Positions 16,641 to 22,367 of a stretch of DNA of 27,781 nt are shown here, in pieces. Made by a program: the position numbers and the translations under genes. Within the stretch, counting starts at the first letter, position 1; every line of letters starts with the position of its first letter. The notes beneath the pieces were generated by a model that ran no database searches, had not been told where the DNA came from, and saw only the letters and a list, made by a program, of their open reading frames with translations. Source of the DNA: Pseudomonadota bacterium. Its GTDB lineage: Bacteria > Pseudomonadota > Gammaproteobacteria > Xanthomonadales > Xanthomonadaceae. The stretch spans positions 1-27,781 of the forward strand of contig JAEZYE010000062.1 of the NCBI GenBank assembly GCA_023419315.1, given 5' to 3'.

Positions 16641-18431
16641 TCAGTAGACGCGCGGCTTCGGCGGCACCACGTCAACGTCGTTGCTCAACGTGTACATGTG
16701 CACCGGACGGAAATCGAAGCTGCACTTGCCCTGCTCGTCCACGTTCACCAGCGTGTGCTTCTGCCAGTTGACGTCGTCGCGATCCGGGAAATCCTCGTGC
16801 GCATGCGCACCGCGGCTCTCATGGCGCTGCTCGGCCGAGTTGATCGTCGCGACCGCATTGAGCAGCAGGTTGTGCAGCTCGTAGGTTTCGATCAGATCCG
16901 AGTTCCAGACCAGCGAACGGTCGCTGACCTTCACGTCCTCGAACGACTTGAAGATGTCGTCCATCTTCTCGCAGCCTTCCTTCAGCGTCTTGCTGGTGCG
17001 GAACACGGCGGCATCGGACTGCATCGTGCGCTGCATGCGATCGCGGATGACCGAGGTCGGCGTGTCGCCATCGGCATTGCGCAGCTTGTCCAGATGCGAC
17101 AGTGCCTTGTCGCATGCATCGCCCGCCAGCGGCTTGTGCGGTGCGCCCGAAGTGATGGTGTCCGCGCAGCGATTGGCGACCGCGCGTCCGAACACGACGA
17201 GATCCAGCAGCGAATTCGAACCCAGGCGGTTCGCGCCATGGACCGAGACGCACGCGGCCTCGCCGATGGCGTACAGGCCGGGCACGACGGCATCGGGGTT
17301 GTCGCCGACCTTGCGCACGACTTCGCCGTGATAGTTGGTCGGGATGCCGCCCATGTTGTAGTGCACGGTAGGAATGACCGGAATCGGCTGCTTGGTCACG
17401 TCCACGCCGGCGAAGATGTGGGCGCTCTCGGCGATGCCCGGCAGCTTCTCGTTGATGACTTCCGGGCCCAGATGGGTCAGGTCGAGCAGGATGTGATCCT
17501 TGTGCTCGCCGACGCCGCGGCCTTCGCGGATTTCGATCGTCATCGAACGCGAGACCACGTCGCGCGATGCCAGATCCTTGTAGTGCGGTGCGTAGCGTTC
17601 CATGAAACGCTCGCCATTGCTGTTGCGCAGGATGCCGCCTTCGCCGCGCACGCCTTCGGTGATCAGGCAGCCCGCGCCGTAGATGCCGGGCGGATGGAAC
17701 TGCACGAACTCCATGTCCTGCATCGGCAGGCCGGCGCGCATGACAAGGCCACCGCCATCGCCCGTGCACGTATGCGCGGAAGTGGCACTGAAGTAGGCGC
17801 GGCCGTAGCCGCCCGTCGCCAGCACCACGCCGTGCGCGCGGAACAGGTGCAGCGAACCTTCGGCCATGTCGAGCGCGAGCACGCCGCGGCAGACACCTTC
17901 GTCATCGAAAATCAGATCGAGCGCGAAGTATTCGATCATGAAACGCGCGTCGTGCTTCAGCGACTGCTGGTACAGCGTGTGCAGCATTGCATGGCCGGTG
18001 CGGTCCGCAGCCGCGCAGGTGCGCTGCGCCGCCGGACCTTCGCCATAGCGCGTGGTCATGCCGCCAAATGGACGCTGGTAGATCTTGCCTTCTTCGGTGC
18101 GGCTGAACGGAACGCCGTAGTGCTCCAGTTCGATGATCGCCGGGATGGCTTCGCGACACATGTACTCGATCGCGTCCTGATCGCCCAGCCAGTCCGAACC
18201 CTTGATGGTGTCGAAGAAGTGATAGCGCCAGTCGTCTTCGCCCATGTTGCCGAGCGCGGCGGAGATGCCGCCCTGCGCGGCCACCGTGTGCGAGCGGGTC
18301 GGGAACACCTTCGTGAGGCACACGGTCTGCAAGCCCTTGGCCGCAAGGCCGAAGGTGGCGCGCAGGCCGGCGCCACCGGCGCCGACGACGACCATGTCGT
18401 ATTTGTGTTCGGTGATCTTGTAAGCGGACAT
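16641..18431 (-). CDS. sdhA: Succinate dehydrogenase flavoprotein subunit
   Basis: This catalytic subunit oxidises succinate to fumarate and carries covalent FAD. The 596 residues show the dinucleotide-binding motif GAGGAG (17-22), the FAD-linking His48 in RSHTVAAQGG, the HTCTGDGGG segment, the substrate-side motifs FHPPGIYGAG and LITEGVRGEGG, and HYNMGGIPTN. Length and motifs are those of the proteobacterial enzyme. The ATG at 18431 (MSAYKITEHKYD) is preferred to an in-frame TTG three codons upstream that overlaps the sdhD stop. The factors that would load and protect its flavin, SdhE and the SDHAF4-like protein, are encoded in the same cluster. Confidence 0.98.
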   Translation of the reverse strand: MSAYKITEHKYDMVVVGAGGAGLRATFGLAAKGLQTVCLTKVFPTRSHTVAAQGGISAALGNMGEDDWRYHFFDTIKGSDWLGDQDAIEYMCREAIPAIIELEHYGVPFSRTEEGKIYQRPFGGMTTRYGEGPAAQRTCAAADRTGHAMLHTLYQQSLKHDARFMIEYFALDLIFDDEGVCRGVLALDMAEGSLHLFRAHGVVLATGGYGRAYFSATSAHTCTGDGGGLVMRAGLPMQDMEFVQFHPPGIYGAGCLITEGVRGEGGILRNSNGERFMERYAPHYKDLASRDVVSRSMTIEIREGRGVGEHKDHILLDLTHLGPEVINEKLPGIAESAHIFAGVDVTKQPIPVIPTVHYNMGGIPTNYHGEVVRKVGDNPDAVVPGLYAIGEAACVSVHGANRLGSNSLLDLVVFGRAVANRCADTITSGAPHKPLAGDACDKALSHLDKLRNADGDTPTSVIRDRMQRTMQSDAAVFRTSKTLKEGCEKMDDIFKSFEDVKVSDRSLVWNSDLIETYELHNLLLNAVATINSAEQRHESRGAHAHEDFPDRDDVNWQKHTLVNVDEQGKCSFDFRPVHMYTLSNDVDVVPPKPRVY

Positions 18432-18436
18432 TCGGT

Positions 18437-18823
18437 TCAATTCCCCAGCGCGATGCGGGCCACGGCGAAAACACTGACGATCGCGCCCAGCACGGCGACG
18501 AACTTGACGGTGACCTGCACCGCAAGCGCCAGCAGCGAGGTATGCACGTAATCTTCGAGCACGACCTGCAGGCCGAGCTGTGCGTGCCAGAACATCGCAA
18601 TCAGGAAGCCCACCAGCAGCACCGCGTTCCAGGGCTTGGAAACGGCATCAATCGCGGTGAGGTAGTCGGAGCCGATCAGGCTGATCGAGAACACCATGAA
18701 CCAGATGCCCAGCAGCACCAGTGCGGTGGCGGTGAGGCGCTGGTTGACGAAGTGCGCGGTGCCGATTTTCGCGGAGCCGAGGCCGCGGACATTCTTCAGC
18801 GGCGTGCGGTAACGGTTCCTCAT
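18437..18823 (-). CDS. sdhD: Succinate dehydrogenase membrane anchor subunit
   Basis: The 128-residue protein has three transmembrane helices (about 30-50, 64-84, 98-122). It anchors complex II and shares the haem b and quinone site with SdhC. The motif HAQLGLQVVLEDYVH near residues 80-94 contains the family's haem-ligand histidine position. The sequence ahead of the first helix (GTAHFVNQRLTATALV) is typical of proteobacterial SdhD. The ATG overlaps the sdhC stop as ATGA, and sdhA begins 5 nt after its stop. Confidence 0.95.
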   Translation of the reverse strand: MRNRYRTPLKNVRGLGSAKIGTAHFVNQRLTATALVLLGIWFMVFSISLIGSDYLTAIDAVSKPWNAVLLVGFLIAMFWHAQLGLQVVLEDYVHTSLLALAVQVTVKFVAVLGAIVSVFAVARIALGN

Positions 18824-19212
18824 GCGCCCGCTCCCATCAATACGTAGCCCCAGACCAGTGCGGTGATGAGCAGGCTGCCAATCACTGACAACCAGCTGCT
18901 GCGCACGAACGTGGAAATGCTGAAGCCGACCGCGAAATCCTGCACGACATGGCGGATGCCGTTGCACAGGTGGTAGGCGAAGCACCAGGTCCAGACGAAC
19001 AGGAACAGCTGCCCGTACCAGGCGCCGGCGATGTCGGTGAAGCAGGCCCAGGCATTCGGGCCGAGCATCAGCGCCATCAGGGCAGCGGCGACGATGAGCG
19101 CGCCGAACGCGAGGAATACGCCAGTGGCGCGGTGCAGGATCGACGTCACCATCTGGATCTGCCAGCGGTAGATCTGCAGATGGGGAGAAATCGGACGTTG
19201 GGGTGTCGCCAT
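18820..19212 (-). CDS. sdhC: Succinate dehydrogenase cytochrome b556 subunit
   Basis: This 130-residue membrane subunit has three transmembrane helices. It shows both family signatures: RPISPHLQIYRW followed by ILHRATGV at the N-terminus (quinone side), and HLCNGIRHVVQD, which supplies the haem-ligand histidine. It overlaps sdhD by ATGA. Upstream, 56 nt separate it from the SDHAF4-like gene; this gap holds a perfect 6-bp hairpin (19235-19250, TGGC loop) without a T-run, so the two genes are probably co-transcribed. Confidence 0.96.
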   Translation of the reverse strand: MATPQRPISPHLQIYRWQIQMVTSILHRATGVFLAFGALIVAAALMALMLGPNAWACFTDIAGAWYGQLFLFVWTWCFAYHLCNGIRHVVQDFAVGFSISTFVRSSWLSVIGSLLITALVWGYVLMGAGA

Positions 19213-19268
19213 TCGCTGACTCTTTCTCGGCTGGGCGGTCGCCAGACCGCGTTGGCTCAAAGCTGCAT

Positions 19269-19457
19269 CTAGAAATCGATGCAGCGTCCGTTCTTTTCCC
19301 AATCGCCATAACGCGTCGGCTCGAGGCCGTCGCGTCCACCGATTTCCTTCTGCACCGGCGCCTTCGTCGCGGGTCCGCCGTTGGAATGGGCGGCGCCGTT
19401 TTCGGACGACTGTGTTTCGGCCTCGGGCTCGGGAGTGGGTGCTGTTTCGCCTATCAT
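19269..19457 (-). CDS. DUF1674 / SDHAF4-like succinate dehydrogenase assembly factor
   Basis: The 62-residue protein has a disordered acidic and Ser/Pro-rich N-terminal half and the diagnostic C-terminus KEIGGRDGLEPTRYGDWE followed by KNGRCIDF. This is the DUF1674/SDHAF4 signature. In eukaryotes SDHAF4 binds flavinylated SdhA and promotes its assembly with SdhB; that role is inferred here and strongly supported by its position as first gene before sdhCDAB. The ATG at 19457 has GAGG 5 nt upstream; an in-frame GTG at 19475 would sit at or before the predicted transcription start. Its start codon lies only 12 nt from that of the divergent ygfZ. Confidence 0.93.
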   Translation of the reverse strand: MIGETAPTPEPEAETQSSENGAAHSNGGPATKAPVQKEIGGRDGLEPTRYGDWEKNGRCIDF

Positions 19458-19472
19458 GAGGGCCTCGCAATG
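19455..19472. promoter_or_regulatory. Shared bidirectional ribosome binding site (SDHAF4-like gene / ygfZ)
   Basis: Between the two divergent start codons (19457 minus, 19470 plus) lie only 12 bases, centred on the near-palindrome GAGGGCCTC (19458-19466). Read on the plus strand, GAGGG stands 7 nt before the ygfZ ATG. Read on the minus strand, GAGG stands 5 nt before the SDHAF4-like ATG. One short sequence thus provides a Shine-Dalgarno element for both messages, assuming ygfZ starts at 19470. Confidence 0.6.
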
Positions 19473-20363
19473 CACAAAATTTTAATCCTCACCCCCTTGG
19501 CTGACAACCTGCACCCTGTTCCGACGCCTGTGCTGGCCCTGCCCGACCACCGCGTGATGACGCTGGAAGGCCCGGACGCCGTGGCTTTTGCGCATGCGCA
19601 GTTCGCCAACGATGTGCTCGCGCTCGACGCTGGACATTGGCACTGGAACGCCTGGTTGACGCCCAAAGGCCGCGTAATCGCGCTGTTCGCGCTTGCACGG
19701 CTCGACGAGGATCGCTTGCTGGCGGTGCTGCCCGACTATCCCGCGGACGTGTTTGCCAGCCAACTCCAGCGTTATGTGTTTCGACGAAAGTTGAAGGTGA
19801 GCGCGCGGCAGGATCTGCATGTGAACGGGGCGCTGGACTTGTCTCCGCATGCGAACGGTTCTCGACTGGGCATCGAAGGCGACGGCGTCACCTTCGATCT
19901 GCAGGCCGGCGACACGCCGCGTTTCTGGCGCGTCGAGCCGAGGCAGGCTCCGCAATCCGAGGCGTTCGTGGCGCAATGGCGCGCGCTGGATCTGCGGCAT
20001 GGCGTGCCCCGCTTGCCGGAAAGCCAGTGGGAGCAGTGGACGCCACAGCAGATCGCGCTCGACCGGTTGAACGCCTACAGCATCAAGAAAGGCTGTTATC
20101 CCGGCCAGGAAATCGTCGCGCGCACGCACTTCCTGGGCAAAGCCAAGCGCAGCCTGCGCCTGTTGCAGACCCCGCAGCCGGTTGAAGTCGGTGCTCCGGT
20201 GCAGGCCGATGGCGTTGCGCCAGGCACCATCGTCAGCACCGCAGAAACCGGCGATGGGTCGCTCGCGCTCGCCGTCGTAGCGCTGGACGCGACCGCCGAA
20301 CACTGGACCTCCGGCGCAATTTCGCTCGCGGAAACACCGCTGCTGCCCGCACCCGCGCGTTGA
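19470..20363 (+). CDS. ygfZ: YgfZ-type folate-binding protein (GcvT-like)
   Basis: This tetrahydrofolate-dependent protein assists assembly or repair of certain iron-sulfur enzymes. The 297 residues resemble the GcvT fold and contain the YgfZ signature KGCYPGQE (207-214), whose cysteine is the invariant residue, followed by IVARTHFLGKAKRSL. The start is uncertain. ATG at 19470 has a good GAGGG site 7 nt upstream, but residues 2-9 (HKILILTP) come from the AT-rich promoter patch of the opposite gene. A TTG at 19497 would give a more family-like N-terminus (ADNLHPVPTP) but lacks a ribosome binding site. Divergence from the sdh cluster, rich in Fe-S clusters and flavin, is suggestive. Confidence 0.93.
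   Translation: MHKILILTPLADNLHPVPTPVLALPDHRVMTLEGPDAVAFAHAQFANDVLALDAGHWHWNAWLTPKGRVIALFALARLDEDRLLAVLPDYPADVFASQLQRYVFRRKLKVSARQDLHVNGALDLSPHANGSRLGIEGDGVTFDLQAGDTPRFWRVEPRQAPQSEAFVAQWRALDLRHGVPRLPESQWEQWTPQQIALDRLNAYSIKKGCYPGQEIVARTHFLGKAKRSLRLLQTPQPVEVGAPVQADGVAPGTIVSTAETGDGSLALAVVALDATAEHWTSGAISLAETPLLPAPAR
19479..19507 (-). promoter_or_regulatory. Sigma70-type promoter for the SDHAF4-sdh cluster
   Basis: On the minus strand, a -35 element TTGTCA (19507-19502, 5 of 6 consensus) and a -10 element TAAAAT (19484-19479, 5 of 6) are separated by exactly 17 nt. Predicted transcription start is near 19472, giving a ~15-nt leader that contains the GAGG ribosome binding site of the SDHAF4-like gene. 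The promoter lies inside the first codons annotated for ygfZ and is an AT-rich patch in high-GC surroundings. It is probably the main promoter for the sdh genes and perhaps down to lolD. Confidence 0.7.
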
Positions 20364-20386
20364 TCCGCCGTCGAATCGCCGGGGGC

Positions 20387-20427
20387 TTGATCGAGGTCAA
20401 TTACGGCACGGAACGGATCCCTAGACT
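20387..20427 (+). promoter_or_regulatory. FNR/ANR-type box and -10 element before the ubiquinone hydroxylase
   Basis: TTGATCGAGGTCAA (20387-20400) matches 9 of the 10 defined bases of the FNR consensus TTGAT-N4-ATCAA. A -10-like TAGACT follows at 20422-20427. If transcription starts 7-8 nt after it (about 20435), the box centre (20393.5) lies at -41.5, the class II activator position. No -35 hexamer is seen at the right spacing, as expected for an activator-dependent promoter. The leader then holds GAGGAG 5 nt before the ATG. Confidence 0.6.
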
Positions 20428-20453
20428 GGCGGAATCGCCTTCGAGGAGTTCCC

Positions 20454-21686
20454 ATGCGCCACGACGTCATCATCATCGGAGCCGGCCCCGCAGGCCTCAG
20501 CCTGGCGCGCGCGCTGTGTTCGCTGTCGTTGAAGGTCGCCTTGGTCGAACGCCAACCTGAAAGCGCGATTGCCCAGCCCGCATTCGATGGCAGGGAAATT
20601 GCCCTCACCCACGCGTCGATGCGTCTGATGCGCGAACTCGGGCTTTGGGAACACCTGCCTGCGGAGGACATTTCGCCGCTGCGCGCCGCGCGCGTGATGA
20701 ATGGCGCATCCACGCACGCTATGGAAGTCGACGGCGGCCTGCAGGGCCATGACGCGCTCGGCACCCTCGTCCCCAACCACCGCATTCGCGAAGCGGCGTG
20801 GCGGGCCGTGGAAGGCATGCCGACGCTCGAACGCTTCTTCGACGCGCGCATCGAAGCCGTACATACCGACCCCCGCGCCGCGCATGTGCGGCTGCAGGAT
20901 GGCACGCAGTTGCAGGCGTCGTTGCTGGTGGCCGCCGACAGCCGATTCTCGGAAACCCGCCGCGCGCTGGGCATCAGTGCCGACCAGCACGACTTCGGCA
21001 AGACCATGATCGTCTGCCGCATGCGCCACGACCGCTCGAACGAAGCCACCGCGTGGGAATGGTTCGACCACGGACAGACGCTGGCGCTGCTGCCCCTGCA
21101 GGATCATCTGTCCTCCACCGTGCTCACGGTGCCGGGCAATGAGGCGCGGCAATTGATGTCGATGTCGCCGGAAGACTTCGCGCGCGAAATGCAGCGGCGT
21201 TACGACGGCCGGCTGGGCGACATGCAACTGGAAAGCGAGCGGCACGCCTATCCGCTGGTGGCGGTGTACGCGCGCCGTTTCGTCGCGGAGCGCTTCGCGC
21301 TGGCCGGCGATGCGGCCGTCGGCATGCATCCGGTGACTGCGCATGGCTTCAATCTCGGCCTGGCCAGCATCGAACGCCTGCGCGATCTGGCGCGCACCGC
21401 CCAGGCCGAGCAACGCGACCTCGGCGATGCACGCCTGCTGGCGCGCTACCAGCGCCGTCATCGCGCGGGCACGTGGCCGCTCTACACCGGGACGCGCGCG
21501 GTCGTGGAGATCTTCACCAGCGAGCGCCCTGCGCTGCGTCCGATACGCGAAGGCATCCTGCGCATCGGGCAGCGCGTGCTGCCGTTCCGGCGCGCGTTGG
21601 CGTCGCATCTGGTGGATGAAGCACCGCTGGATGCCCCGCTCGCCCGGCGTGTCATCGCGAGCCTGTCGAACCTGCGTCCGTCGTGA
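20454..21686 (+). CDS. ubiM: UbiH/COQ6-family FAD monooxygenase, probably ubiquinone hydroxylase UbiM
   Basis: The 410-residue flavoprotein probably hydroxylates the ring of ubiquinone precursors. It shows the FAD-binding GAGPAG (9-14), VALVERQ, and the FAD/ribityl motif ALAGDAAVGMHPVTAHGFNLGL (286 onward; E. coli UbiH, UbiI and UbiF have GQG where this has AHG). From memory, the HPVTAHGFNLG form is typical of UbiM, described in Neisseria and other proteobacteria as a ring hydroxylase. The symbol is therefore a best guess; 'UbiH/UbiF family' is the safe name. The ATG has GAGGAG 5 nt upstream and an FNR-type box precedes it. It follows ygfZ by 90 bp and ends convergent with the FMN reductase gene. 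Confidence 0.85.
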   Translation: MRHDVIIIGAGPAGLSLARALCSLSLKVALVERQPESAIAQPAFDGREIALTHASMRLMRELGLWEHLPAEDISPLRAARVMNGASTHAMEVDGGLQGHDALGTLVPNHRIREAAWRAVEGMPTLERFFDARIEAVHTDPRAAHVRLQDGTQLQASLLVAADSRFSETRRALGISADQHDFGKTMIVCRMRHDRSNEATAWEWFDHGQTLALLPLQDHLSSTVLTVPGNEARQLMSMSPEDFAREMQRRYDGRLGDMQLESERHAYPLVAVYARRFVAERFALAGDAAVGMHPVTAHGFNLGLASIERLRDLARTAQAEQRDLGDARLLARYQRRHRAGTWPLYTGTRAVVEIFTSERPALRPIREGILRIGQRVLPFRRALASHLVDEAPLDAPLARRVIASLSNLRPS

Positions 21687-21693
21687 CGCCGCG

Positions 21694-21715
21694 TCGGCTT
21701 CCTTGCGGGAGCCGA
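21694..21715. terminator. Hairpin between convergent genes
   Basis: A 9-bp stem (TCGGCTTCC with GGGAGCCGA, one T-G wobble) with a TTGC loop lies in the 39-bp gap between the convergent hydroxylase and FMN reductase genes. There is no T-run on either side, so it is at best a weak or Rho-assisted bidirectional terminator. Confidence 0.4.
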
Positions 21716-21725
21716 TGCCCGAACC

Positions 21726-22271
21726 TCAGGCGCGTATCCAGGCTTCGAAGCGATCGAGGAAGGTGAGCAGACGCTTGCGTGCGCGCTCGTCGGCGATATC
21801 GCCGGCGGCATCGAACATTCCGTCCTTGTACTGCAGTGCGATCTCGGGCTGCGGCAGCACCGCCACATCGACGGCCGCCAGCACGTTGCGCAGATGCTGC
21901 TGTGACGACACCGTGCCGTGCGCGCCGGGCGAGATCCCGACGATGCCGGCGCGCTTGCCGGAGAACGTCGTGCTGACTGCCGGACGACTGGCGATGTCGA
22001 TTGCATTCTTCAGCACGCCGGGTATCGATCGGTTGTACTCCGGCGTGACGAACAGCACGCCGTCTGCCGCTTCGATACCGGCCTTGAACGCCAGCGACGG
22101 CGCCGGGAAATCCGCGTCGTCGTCCTGGTTGTAAAGCGGCAGGCCGCCGATATCGAGGAGCTGGAAGCGGAATCGATCACTCGCCAGGCGTTCGACCGCA
22201 TGCGCCAGCTGGCGATTGAGTGAAGCCTTGCGCAGGCTTCCGACGATGACGGCGATGTGCGGCGCGGACAC
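21726..22271 (-). CDS. NAD(P)H-dependent FMN reductase / quinone reductase (ChrR/YieF-like)
   Basis: This flavodoxin-fold enzyme reduces FMN, quinones or azo and chromate substrates with NAD(P)H; the physiological substrate is not deducible. The 181 residues contain the FMN phosphate loop GSLRKASLNRQLA (11-23), the LPLYNQD segment and the family motif TPEYNRSIPGVLKNAID. Length is typical. The start is GTG (22271-22269) with an AAGGAAG ribosome binding site a few bases upstream. The gene lies 96 bp behind the fused E1 gene, with two hairpins between them. Confidence 0.92.
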   Translation of the reverse strand: MSAPHIAVIVGSLRKASLNRQLAHAVERLASDRFRFQLLDIGGLPLYNQDDDADFPAPSLAFKAGIEAADGVLFVTPEYNRSIPGVLKNAIDIASRPAVSTTFSGKRAGIVGISPGAHGTVSSQQHLRNVLAAVDVAVLPQPEIALQYKDGMFDAAGDIADERARKRLLTFLDRFEAWIRA

Positions 22272-22332
22272 GGCGCTTCCTTGTTTCCTGAGACGGCCCG
22301 GCAGCTTATCAGCCTGGGCCGCGCCGAAGTCC

Positions 22333-22359
22333 GGGAGCCCCCGTATGACGGGCGCTCCC
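22333..22359 (-). terminator. Strong hairpin after the fused E1 gene
   Basis: A 6-bp stem GGGAGC/GCTCCC continues past a C-C mismatch into CCCG/CGGG around a 5-nt loop. It begins about 8 nt after the E1 stop codon in the direction of transcription. No T-run follows, so it may be a weak terminator or a 3' stabilising structure limiting read-through into the FMN reductase gene. Confidence 0.5.
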
Positions 22360-22367
22360 CGCGCGCG

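Noticed and set aside
19235..19250. A 6-bp hairpin between the SDHAF4-like gene and sdhC as terminator
   Set aside because: There is no T-run after it on the minus strand, and the flanking genes act on the same complex, so read-through is expected.
19452..19457. TATCAT as a -10 element for ygfZ on the plus strand
   Set aside because: The matching -35 position reads TCGGGA (3 of 6), and the implied start would remove the ribosome binding site of the 19470 ATG.
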